A program made the position numbers and the translations under genes. The notes beneath the pieces were generated by a model. It saw only the letters and a list, made by a program, of their open reading frames with translations, did no database searches and was not told where the DNA came from. 6,498 bases of DNA from contig JBHIFI010000081.1 of NCBI GenBank assembly GCA_046761005.1, positions 1 through 6,498 on the forward strand. The letters are read 5' to 3'. Of the stretch, positions 1-5,463 are shown in pieces. How positions within the stretch are numbered: position 1 is the stretch's first letter; the number at the start of each line of letters is the position of its first letter. This DNA is from JAGMCJ01 sp046761005 (GTDB taxonomy: Archaea > Thermoplasmatota > Thermoplasmata > RBG-16-68-12 > JAGMCJ01).

Positions 1-22
1 ACCCTCAAGATGACAGGGAAAT

Positions 23-30
23 CTTTAAAT
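23..30 (+). promoter_or_regulatory. TATA box of the LSm gene
   Basis: CTTTAAAT matches an archaeal TATA box and is preceded by a purine-rich GGGAAA that could serve as the BRE bound by TFB. Its centre is about 40 bases before the ATG at 67. Transcription would therefore start near 52-54 and leave a short leader that just contains the ribosome binding site. This placement argues against translation from the earlier in-frame ATG at 10, which lies upstream of the box. Confidence 0.5.
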
Positions 31-50
31 TCACAGGTCCATTATGTGCC

Positions 51-66
51 AGGGAAGGGGAAGGAG
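51..66 (+). promoter_or_regulatory. purine-rich ribosome binding site that decides the LSm start
   Basis: A run of A and G (AGGGAAGGGGAAGGAG) directly precedes the ATG at 67 and offers several possible pairings with the 3' end of 16S rRNA. No comparable purine run can be seen before the upstream in-frame ATG at 10, although only nine bases are available there. Confidence 0.5.
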
Positions 67-282
67 ATGGTGTTGCCCTCTAAGGTATTGGAAAATGCGC
101 TCAACAGGGAAATACTCCTCGTGTTGAAGGATAATAGGGTTCTCGAAGGAAGGCTTGTCGGCTATGATGACTACATGAATCTTGTGTTGGAGGATACTGA
201 AGAAACAAGGGAGGAACAGGTCCGAAGACTCGGAACGGTTGTCCTTCGGGGAAATAACGTCGTTACGATAAGCCCCAAATGA
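67..282 (+). CDS. LSm (Sm-like archaeal) RNA-binding protein
   Basis: A 71-residue Sm-fold protein, expected to form a heptameric ring that binds U-rich RNA and takes part in RNA processing or chaperoning in the cytoplasm. The Sm1 motif spans residues 16-49, with the core GYDDYMNLVLED at 32-43. The Sm2 motif is LGTVVLRGNNVVTISP at 55-70. The uridine-binding positions, by homology with archaeal Sm1 proteins, are Tyr36, Asn38 and Arg61; many archaeal homologues have His where Tyr36 stands. The frame stays open back to an ATG at 10, giving 90 residues. The ATG at 67 is preferred because 71 residues is the usual family size, the Sm fold starts immediately after it, and a TATA box and ribosome binding site fit it. 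A sugar nucleotidyltransferase gene follows after 37 bases, not the ribosomal protein L37e gene often paired with archaeal LSm genes. Confidence 0.93.
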   Translation: MVLPSKVLENALNREILLVLKDNRVLEGRLVGYDDYMNLVLEDTEETREEQVRRLGTVVLRGNNVVTISPK

Positions 283-288
283 ACAAAA

Positions 289-296
289 ATTGATAA
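289..296 (+). promoter_or_regulatory. possible weak TATA box for the nucleotidyltransferase gene
   Basis: ATTGATAA in the short gap after the LSm stop is centred about 28 bases before the ATG at 320. This is the spacing seen for the leaderless genes on the other strand. An A-rich stretch just upstream could be a BRE. The box is a poor match, and the gene may simply be read through from the LSm promoter. Confidence 0.3.
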
Positions 297-319
297 GTCT
301 CAAAAGCCTTGACAGGACG

Positions 320-1342
320 ATGCAAGCGGTCCTTCTTGTCGGCGGTTTGGGAACGAGGCTTAGACCGCTAACCTACACCAAACCGAAACCCCTTTTGCAA
401 TTGCTCAACAGACCCATGGTGTCCTATATTCTGGATTCGCTTCCTGATACGGTGGATGAGGTCATCGTTCCCGTTAGCTATATGTCACGTCGAATGCGAG
501 ACTACTTCAAGTCTCTGGAGGATGGCAGGAACTATGTCGTCATACACGAGGCAGAACCTCTTGGCACGGGAGGAGCGCTAAGGAATGTTGATGATCATCT
601 GACGGGTGACTTTCTCGTTTTCAATGGAGATATCGTCTCATCGATTGATATCAAATCTCTGATAGGGTTTCACAAAGAGAAAGGAGGCGTTGGTACCATC
701 TCACTTTGGGAGGTGGAGAATCCTGAGGCCTTCGGAATTGTGAAGCTCAATGAAAATGACAGGATAACGATGTTTAAAGAGAAGCCCCGAAGGGATGAGA
801 TATTCTCGAACAAGGTGAATGCGGGCATCTACGTTCTCAAAGAGAGCGTCCTTGAAGATATACCTGCGGAGAAGGTCGTCTCACTGGAACGCGATGTTTT
901 CCCTTATCAGGTCGATAAGGGCCTTTATGGGTTTGGCTTTGAGGGTTATTGGGTTGACTGCGGTACGACGGAGAATTTCCTCATTGCGAGCGGGATACTG
1001 ATAGACTATTTCGGGTCGGATGTGTCAAGGAAAGCCGAGGTGGCAAAGAGCGCCATAGCCGAACATCCCGTTGTCATAGGCGACGGGACGAAGATTCTTG
1101 GAGGGTCAATTGGACCTCGCGCATGTTTGGGCAAAGATGTCGAGGTGAAAGGAGCATCGATATCCGAGAGTGTAGTGATGGATTCAACATCAATAGGTAG
1201 GGATGTCAGGATAGTTTCTTCCATAATAGGAGAGGGGTGCTTAATCCCCGACAAATGCGTAGTCGAGAGGTCCACGATTGCCGACGACTATGAGATAGAA
1301 AAGGGCGATCAGATCATAGACCAGAAGGTCGGTATGAGATGA
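320..1342 (+). CDS. sugar-1-phosphate nucleotidyltransferase, GDP-mannose pyrophosphorylase-like
   Basis: A 340-residue enzyme that joins a sugar-1-phosphate to an NTP, giving an NDP-sugar and pyrophosphate. The Rossmann-like NTP-transferase domain covers about residues 1-230. Its signature is GGLGTRLRPLTYTKPKP at 8-24, followed by LGTGGAL at 81-87, the metal-binding FNGD at 101-104, FKEKP at 152-156, VNAGIYV at 166-172 and WVDCGTTENF at 211-220. Degenerate hexapeptide repeats of a left-handed beta helix fill residues 235-330. The VGG-GTRLRPLT signature, the NAGIY and FP...W-D-G blocks and the size resemble eukaryotic GMPPB and archaeal mannose-1-phosphate guanylyltransferases. Archaeal GlmU proteins are about 400 residues with a longer acetyltransferase domain. 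A TTG at 290 is in frame but would add ten residues ahead of the conserved first strand, so the ATG at 320 is preferred. It overlaps glmM by ATGA. The exact nucleotide and sugar are inferred. Confidence 0.85.
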   Translation: MQAVLLVGGLGTRLRPLTYTKPKPLLQLLNRPMVSYILDSLPDTVDEVIVPVSYMSRRMRDYFKSLEDGRNYVVIHEAEPLGTGGALRNVDDHLTGDFLVFNGDIVSSIDIKSLIGFHKEKGGVGTISLWEVENPEAFGIVKLNENDRITMFKEKPRRDEIFSNKVNAGIYVLKESVLEDIPAEKVVSLERDVFPYQVDKGLYGFGFEGYWVDCGTTENFLIASGILIDYFGSDVSRKAEVAKSAIAEHPVVIGDGTKILGGSIGPRACLGKDVEVKGASISESVVMDSTSIGRDVRIVSSIIGEGCLIPDKCVVERSTIADDYEIEKGDQIIDQKVGMR

Positions 1343-2709
1343 CCAAGCTCTTTGGAACGAATGGAGTCAGAGGCGTTGTAAATGAAACCATGACGGTAGA
1401 GCTTGCTGGGGACCTGAGCAGAGCTATTGGAACCTTCTTTGGCGGTGGGAAAGTCGCGATTGGTTGCGATACCAGGACGTCAGCCGACATGCTCAAGTCC
1501 GCATCCATATCAGGCCTTCTTTCTGCCGGTTGCTCGGTAGTCGACCTAGGTACAGTTCCCTCGCCCACATTGCAGTTTGAGGTGAAGAAGGGCGATTATT
1601 CCGGGGGAATCATAATCACTGCATCTCACAATCCTCCAGAGTTCAACGGAATAAAGTGCGTGGATTCCGATGGCCTAGAAATGGACAAGGCAGGGGAAGA
1701 AGCTATAGAGGAAATATACTTCTCAAGGAAATTTCAATCAGTTGAATGGAAGAATTGCAAGGGTGTATTGACAAAAGGAGATTCGATAGACAACTATGTT
1801 TCCTCAATAGTCAACAATGTAGATGCAGAGTCGGTAGGACAGGTGAACCTGAAGGTCGTTCTGGATTGCGGAAATGGTGCCACATGCCTTTCCTCTCCCA
1901 AGATTCTGAATTCTCTGGGATGCGAGCCGATTCTACTCAATGAGACACCGGATGGTACCTTTCCAGGTCACGACTCAGAGCCCATACCCGAGAATCTATC
2001 AGAACTTATGAGGGTCGTTGTTGATTCGGGTGCCGCCATAGGAATTGCCCATGATGGTGATGGAGACAGAACCATTTTCATAGACGAGAATGGAAACTAC
2101 ATCTACGGGGACAAGACGCTAGCTTTGATGGCAAGAAGGATCGTTGAGGAGAGATTGGGTGGTCTCGTTGTCACTCCAGTGAGTTCATCAAGCTGTGTCG
2201 AGGAGGCCGTGAAGAAAGCGGGCGGAGAGGTGAAATACACCGCCGTGGGATCGCCCATAGTGGCCAGGGTGATGAGAGAAACGGGTGCTGTCTTTGGTGG
2301 CGAGGAGAACGGCGGGCTGATATTTCCAGAGCATCAGTTTTGCAGGGATGGAGGGATGGCAATGGCGAAGGTCCTCGAGCTTCTGGCCTTATCTGGAGAG
2401 AAGTTCTCGAGACACCTGAAAGACGTACCTGTCTATCACACTGTGAAGAAGAAGGTCCATTGTCCAAACGAGAAAAAGGTGGACCTTCTTGAGGGACTCG
2501 CTCGTAGATACGAAGGAGAGGAGGTGGACACAACTGATGGTGTCAAGGTTCTATATTCGGACGGCTGGGTTCTCATAAGACCCTCGGGGACGGAGCCCCT
2601 TTTCAGAATATTCGCGGAATCCAAACTAGAGGAAAGGGCGAAAGAATTGGTCGAAGAGGGGGTCAGGGTCATTACTGACCTAATCGAGTCTACAAAGAGA
2701 GACCAATGA
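1339..2709 (+). CDS. glmM: phosphoglucosamine/phosphomannomutase, archaeal GlmM type
   Basis: A 456-residue alpha-D-phosphohexomutase that interconverts hexose-6-phosphate and hexose-1-phosphate through a phosphoserine. All four active-site loops are visible: TASHNP at 94-99 with the phosphoserine Ser96, the Mg-binding DGDGDR at 239-244, the sugar-recognition loop GGEENGG at 320-326, and the phosphate-binding RPSGTEP at 414-420. Length and loops fit the archaeal GlmM group, in which EEN replaces the bacterial GlmM EQS. Some archaeal relatives act on mannose or glucose phosphates, so phosphomannomutase is a real alternative. The start codon lies in an ATGA overlap with the preceding nucleotidyltransferase gene, indicating translational coupling, and the two would act in sequence to make one NDP-sugar. 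Its 3' end overlaps the convergent DUF92 gene by 20 bases. Confidence 0.92.
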   Translation: MTKLFGTNGVRGVVNETMTVELAGDLSRAIGTFFGGGKVAIGCDTRTSADMLKSASISGLLSAGCSVVDLGTVPSPTLQFEVKKGDYSGGIIITASHNPPEFNGIKCVDSDGLEMDKAGEEAIEEIYFSRKFQSVEWKNCKGVLTKGDSIDNYVSSIVNNVDAESVGQVNLKVVLDCGNGATCLSSPKILNSLGCEPILLNETPDGTFPGHDSEPIPENLSELMRVVVDSGAAIGIAHDGDGDRTIFIDENGNYIYGDKTLALMARRIVEERLGGLVVTPVSSSSCVEEAVKKAGGEVKYTAVGSPIVARVMRETGAVFGGEENGGLIFPEHQFCRDGGMAMAKVLELLALSGEKFSRHLKDVPVYHTVKKKVHCPNEKKVDLLEGLARRYEGEEVDTTDGVKVLYSDGWVLIRPSGTEPLFRIFAESKLEERAKELVEEGVRVITDLIESTKRDQ

Positions 2710-3487
2710 GCCACTCGTAAAAGCTGGAATGGATAACAAACCACGTCAAGACAGCCCCGATGGATATCGTAAGCAGATTGTTGGTCTTTTTCGTGAGCCA
2801 TCCTCTTGTTTCCAGCGTCGCTCCGAAGACGCTATCTATCTGACAGCCAAGGAAACCAATGACAAGGGGAATGAAAATCACCGCTGGATTCTTGGGCATC
2901 GTGGGAGTGAGGAAAGCGAGCATGATCCATCCCATGACGGCTGTGTAGAATGATGCGGCCAGCGCGCAGAAATTGCCGAGCCATGATACGCCTCCGTTCG
3001 TACCTGGCGATACTCTCTTGAGGTTGGTGATGAGGTATGTTCTGTCACTTAGAACTCCGATTTCACTTGCCAGCGTGTCGGCAGCTGCAACCGAGATTGC
3101 AGACACGAAGATGAGACCTGTATGCTCAATGCGAAACTGTGCCAAAGCCATGCTCTCGGTGATGAAGGGAATGAATGCTATTGCCGCTGGGATGAGTCCA
3201 TTCGCAATGACATTCGCACCTCCCCGCTCACCTCTCGTTCCCTCCTGCACCCCTTTCTTCTCCTTGAGAGCGAACTTGTAGCGGGTGGCAGCAAAGCTCG
3301 TCAAAAGGAATATCAAAAGGAGAACAAGCCACATTATGTGCCCGAAAACGCCTATCACAAAACCTATGCCAAATGCCGTTGCCGCACCTTCTTTGTTGAG
3401 TATGTCTCTGTGGTAGGCCAACACACTGAGGATTCCGCATATAACAACAACGGTTGGAACGACGATTTCAATCCGCCAGTCGAACAC
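2690..3487 (-). CDS. DUF92 family integral membrane protein
   Basis: A 265-residue polytopic membrane protein with about seven or eight hydrophobic segments, roughly at 8-25, 36-67, 95-110, 124-145, 172-195, 203-220 and 238-255. Conserved DUF92 blocks are RGERGGANVIANG at 85-97, ADTLASEIGVLS at 136-147, GTNGGVS at 162-168, and 211-237, which contains GFLGCQIDS, a GATLETRG stretch and TNN. Conserved Asp and Glu residues inside or beside membrane segments suggest a catalytic role. The characterised relative is plant and cyanobacterial VTE6, a phytyl-phosphate kinase. An isoprenoid-phosphate kinase role in archaeal lipid metabolism is therefore possible but only inferred. The start is a GTG at 3487. 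It has no Shine-Dalgarno but has an AT-rich box 27 bases upstream, so the mRNA is probably leaderless. The end overlaps glmM on the opposite strand. Confidence 0.9.
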   Translation of the reverse strand: MFDWRIEIVVPTVVVICGILSVLAYHRDILNKEGAATAFGIGFVIGVFGHIMWLVLLLIFLLTSFAATRYKFALKEKKGVQEGTRGERGGANVIANGLIPAAIAFIPFITESMALAQFRIEHTGLIFVSAISVAAADTLASEIGVLSDRTYLITNLKRVSPGTNGGVSWLGNFCALAASFYTAVMGWIMLAFLTPTMPKNPAVIFIPLVIGFLGCQIDSVFGATLETRGWLTKKTNNLLTISIGAVLTWFVIHSSFYEWLIGLSL

Positions 3488-3510
3488 GGCTAGAAGTGAA
3501 TTTTAGGGAC

Positions 3511-3518
3511 TATAAAAA
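3511..3518 (-). promoter_or_regulatory. TATA box of the DUF92 gene, readable in both directions
   Basis: On the minus strand this reads TTTTTATA, centred 27 bases before the GTG at 3487, which fits a leaderless transcript. On the plus strand the same bases read TATAAAAA, about 44 bases before the ATG of the small plus-strand candidate at 3558. The element could in principle serve divergent transcription, but only the minus-strand use has good support. Confidence 0.5.
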
Positions 3519-3557
3519 GGATGTGGTGCGGGGCTCACATCATTGGGCGGCGGGGTT

Positions 3558-3659
3558 ATGTCAGCGGGGGTAGGTATAAGAGATGGCGAAATCACGCACG
3601 GGGAGATCAGGGGAAACGCCATCACTGTCACGAATGCCGAAATAGACATCTCTGCGTAA
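3558..3659 (+). CDS. candidate 33-residue small protein, unknown function
   Basis: I do not recognise this protein. The reading frame runs from ATG at 3558 to TAA at 3657-3659 in the gap between fen and the DUF92 gene, antisense to both. After the first four codons nearly every codon begins with a purine (about 27 of 29), with codons such as GGT, GAT, GGC, ATC, AAC, GCC and GAC. This coding-like pattern is unexpected by chance. The peptide is soluble-looking, with isoleucines at 7, 12, 17 and 22 spaced every five residues (RDGEI THGEI RGNAI), suggesting beta structure. G-rich sequence before the ATG could act as a weak ribosome binding site, and a TATA-like element is at 3511-3518. The frame stays open upstream to 3516, so it may instead be the remnant of a longer decayed gene. 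It could also be chance. Confidence 0.35.
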   Translation: MSAGVGIRDGEITHGEIRGNAITVTNAEIDISA

Positions 3660-3675
3660 AGGTGGCTCGCGATTC

Positions 3676-4692
3676 TCATACCCACTGGTTGAGGCTTCTC
3701 TGCCTCATGAGCGATCTTCCTTCCGCTATCTTTTGGAGAGCCTTTCTGACCCTCTTCTCAGAGAAATCGAACTCGTCCCTAAGGTAAGAAACCGTTCCAT
3801 CCACATCAGGTTCAGACCATTCCAATTGGTAGTCGTCAGAGACGACGGGCTCCAGGAAGAGTTGCCTAATCTCCTGCACATTCTCAATATCGAAGCCCTC
3901 TTTCTCACACACGGTCTCGATATCACCATGCCTCCTAATCAGCAGGAGAGCCTTCTTTGGGCCAATCCCCTTGATACCTTCATTGAAGTCCGTTCCTACG
4001 AGAAGCGCCATGCCGACGAGCTGCTCCCTTGTTATCTGAAGTGCTTCCAGTGTAGATTCGAGTGAAACAAGCTCTGGGACAGCCTCAACATAGCCTCCCC
4101 GCGCTGCTCTCCTCCGTCCGCTTATCGTGAGATTTCGCAGCAACCTTGGAGCGCCGAAAAGAAGTGAATCGAAATCTTGTGAAGCCGCGGCCCAAACATC
4201 GCCCTTCTTTGTCATATCGCTGGCCTGAGCCTCCCCCTCACAAGGAGCCTGGACGTGAGGAATCCCTAAGAAGGTCAAGAGTTCTTTTGACTGCTCCACC
4301 ATTTCCTTGCTGAGTCGAGAGGAAGCTTGAGCCTTTATCCTGGCCCTTTCTAAGTCGCCGACCGCGAGAGCCTCCCTCCACTCCTTCTCTGCTATCTCTC
4401 TGGCAGCCATTCTAGTAGCTATCGTAGTAGATTTCAGCTTAGGAGGTTCACCATCGAAAACATATACGGGTCTGATTCCCATCTGAAGTAGATTTGCGTT
4501 CCTGTATACGAGACCCGAAAGATGTGACGTCGTTCTCCCCCTGGAATCCCTCAAGGGAGTGCCATCGGGTTGCCGTATGATCGCGAGAAACTGGTATATG
4601 GCATTGAAAGCATCGATAGCTACCGTCCTCCCTCTGAGATCCTTCAATCTCTTCTTGTCCGAAGGAACGATGTCTGCTATGTCGACTCCCAT
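3676..4692 (-). CDS. fen: flap endonuclease 1 (FEN-1)
   Basis: A 338-residue structure-specific nuclease that removes 5' flaps during Okazaki-fragment maturation and long-patch repair, working with the PCNA clamp. All seven acidic metal ligands known from archaeal FEN-1 are present: Asp27 and Asp80 in the N domain, and Glu152, Glu154, Asp173, Asp175 and Asp235 in the I domain. A helix-hairpin-helix/H2TH motif (GTDFNEGIKGIGPKKA) follows at 233-248. The C terminus, QRSLNQWV at 331-338, is a PCNA-interacting motif of QxxLxxW form, but it ends in Val where archaeal FEN-1 usually has Phe. The ATG at 4692 gives the conserved MGV start, needed for DNA binding by the free N terminus. It has no Shine-Dalgarno, and an AT box lies 27 bases upstream, so the mRNA is probably leaderless. 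It lies 33 bases after the coiled-coil gene. Confidence 0.97.
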   Translation of the reverse strand: MGVDIADIVPSDKKRLKDLRGRTVAIDAFNAIYQFLAIIRQPDGTPLRDSRGRTTSHLSGLVYRNANLLQMGIRPVYVFDGEPPKLKSTTIATRMAAREIAEKEWREALAVGDLERARIKAQASSRLSKEMVEQSKELLTFLGIPHVQAPCEGEAQASDMTKKGDVWAAASQDFDSLLFGAPRLLRNLTISGRRRAARGGYVEAVPELVSLESTLEALQITREQLVGMALLVGTDFNEGIKGIGPKKALLLIRRHGDIETVCEKEGFDIENVQEIRQLFLEPVVSDDYQLEWSEPDVDGTVSYLRDEFDFSEKRVRKALQKIAEGRSLMRQRSLNQWV

Positions 4693-4715
4693 CGATTCCG
4701 AATATGTTGACCGCC

Positions 4716-4722
4716 TAAAAAA
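4716..4722 (-). promoter_or_regulatory. putative TATA box of fen
   Basis: TTTTTTA on the minus strand sits in the 33-base gap after the coiled-coil gene and is centred 27 bases before the fen ATG, the distance expected for a leaderless transcript. It is a weak match to the TATA consensus, so read-through from upstream may also contribute. Confidence 0.4.
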
Positions 4723-4725
4723 CCC

Positions 4726-4956
4726 CTAGGTTCGTGTCTTGAGAATATCTTCTATGCGATTCAACTGCTCCGCGTTCTTTTGGGCCAGGTCCCTATGAAT
4801 CTTGTGTATCTTGAGCATCTCCCTAGAAAGAGTATTCTGAGCCTTCAGGTTATCCACGAGGAATCCAATTTCTCTCTCCATTGCTCTCTGATTCTCAACC
4901 AATTGGAGAACCATCTCACAAATCTCTTTCAATTCCATTTCTTTCTTCGAGTGCAT
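4726..4956 (-). CDS. small coiled-coil protein, unknown function
   Basis: A 76-residue, highly charged, predominantly helical protein; I do not recognise a family. Hydrophobic residues recur at seven-residue spacing (12, 19, 26, 33; 30, 37; 43, 50, 57; 65, 72), predicting one long or two shorter coiled-coil helices over about residues 6-73. There is one cysteine (13), no signal peptide, no membrane segment and no metal-binding motif. The ATG at 4956 is supported by a Shine-Dalgarno (GGTGAT, 4960-4965) and by a TATA box 34 bases upstream. It appears to have its own promoter rather than being only the tail of the pyrBI operon. fen follows after 33 bases. Self-oligomerisation or service as a partner subunit is a reasonable guess, but no function can be assigned. 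Confidence 0.75.
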   Translation of the reverse strand: MHSKKEMELKEICEMVLQLVENQRAMEREIGFLVDNLKAQNTLSREMLKIHKIHRDLAQKNAEQLNRIEDILKTRT

Positions 4957-4959
4957 CTC

Positions 4960-4965
4960 ATCACC
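4960..4965 (-). promoter_or_regulatory. Shine-Dalgarno of the coiled-coil gene
   Basis: GGTGAT, a good match to the archaeal anti-Shine-Dalgarno complement, lies 3 bases before the ATG at 4956. It fixes this start against the overlapping out-of-frame ATG inside the same stretch. Confidence 0.55.
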
Positions 4966-4986
4966 CGTGGGCGTATGGTTTTCCTA

Positions 4987-4994
4987 GATAAAAA
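4987..4994 (-). promoter_or_regulatory. TATA box of the coiled-coil gene
   Basis: TTTTTATC on the minus strand lies in the 48-base gap after pyrI and is centred 34 bases before the ATG at 4956. It predicts a leader of about 8 bases that just includes the GGTGAT ribosome binding site. Confidence 0.45.
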
Positions 4995-5004
4995 CCTTGT
5001 CGAT

Positions 5005-5463
5005 TCAGGTTATCGCATCAAGGACATTCTCAAGCTCTCTCTCGCAATAGACGCATCTCAACCGAACGGGATTCTTGGAGATCACTATGAATTCTGTTTC
5101 CACAGGTTCCTTCAAGTTGGTTATGCAGTTAGGGTTCTGGCATCTGACTATTCCCTTTGCGACCTCGGGAAGCCTGACCTTGTGCTTCTGATTGACATCA
5201 TAGTTGCGGATTATGTTTATTGTTGCATTGGGCGCAACGAGAGCTATCTTATCAACCTCCTTTTCCAGGAGCTCTCTATCCTCGACCTTGACGATATCCT
5301 TGAGCCCCCTCTTCTTGCTTGTCACGCGCATGGCCACGCTGACTGTGGAGCCGGAGCTCTCGTCAGTTATGCCGAGTATCTTGAGAACTTTGAGTGCCAT
5401 CCCTGCTGGTATGTGATCGATGACTGTCCCATTCTTTATCGGTGTAACCTTTACCTCTTTCAT
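5005..5463 (-). CDS. pyrI: aspartate carbamoyltransferase regulatory chain
   Basis: A 152-residue regulatory subunit that binds nucleotide effectors and holds catalytic trimers together in the ATCase holoenzyme of pyrimidine synthesis. The N-terminal allosteric domain keeps GTVIDHIPAG at 12-21, with the effector-site Asp16 and His17. It also keeps Lys59 and Lys93, which correspond to Escherichia coli Lys60 and Lys94. The C-terminal zinc domain has the four-cysteine site Cys108, Cys113, Cys137 and Cys140, with the same C-x4-C and C-x2-C spacing as E. coli PyrI. Length equals the family norm. The ATG overlaps the pyrB stop (ATGA), and a GGAGG lies 7 bases upstream, so it is translated from the pyrBI message. 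Nucleotide control of the enzyme is expected from the conserved residues; which effector dominates cannot be read. Confidence 0.97.
   Translation of the reverse strand: MKEVKVTPIKNGTVIDHIPAGMALKVLKILGITDESSGSTVSVAMRVTSKKRGLKDIVKVEDRELLEKEVDKIALVAPNATINIIRNYDVNQKHKVRLPEVAKGIVRCQNPNCITNLKEPVETEFIVISKNPVRLRCVYCERELENVLDAIT

Noticed and set aside
10..66. A 19-residue N-terminal extension of the LSm protein from the ATG at 10.
   Set aside because: It would place the TATA box inside the coding region and give an atypically long archaeal LSm. The ATG at 67 has a ribosome binding site and the expected length.
2667..2680. Inverted repeat GGTCA-TTAC-TGACC near the end of glmM, considered as a terminator or operator.
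   Set aside because: The 5-base stem is short, lies inside the coding region and has no following T-run, so it is probably incidental.
3530..3565. AATGATG on the minus strand in the fen-DUF92 gap, considered as a C box of a C/D guide RNA.
   Set aside because: The match to RUGAUGA is imperfect and no properly placed D, C' or D' boxes were found.
3503..3685. Open 60-codon minus-strand frame between fen and the DUF92 gene.
   Set aside because: It is rich in Pro and Ser in a way typical of an antisense shadow, overlaps the end of fen, and lies opposite the frame with the better codon pattern.
3521..3787. Open 88-codon plus-strand frame running into the fen 3' end.
   Set aside because: Its composition (many His, Arg, Cys and Trp) is unlike a normal protein, and it runs antisense into fen, which is certain.
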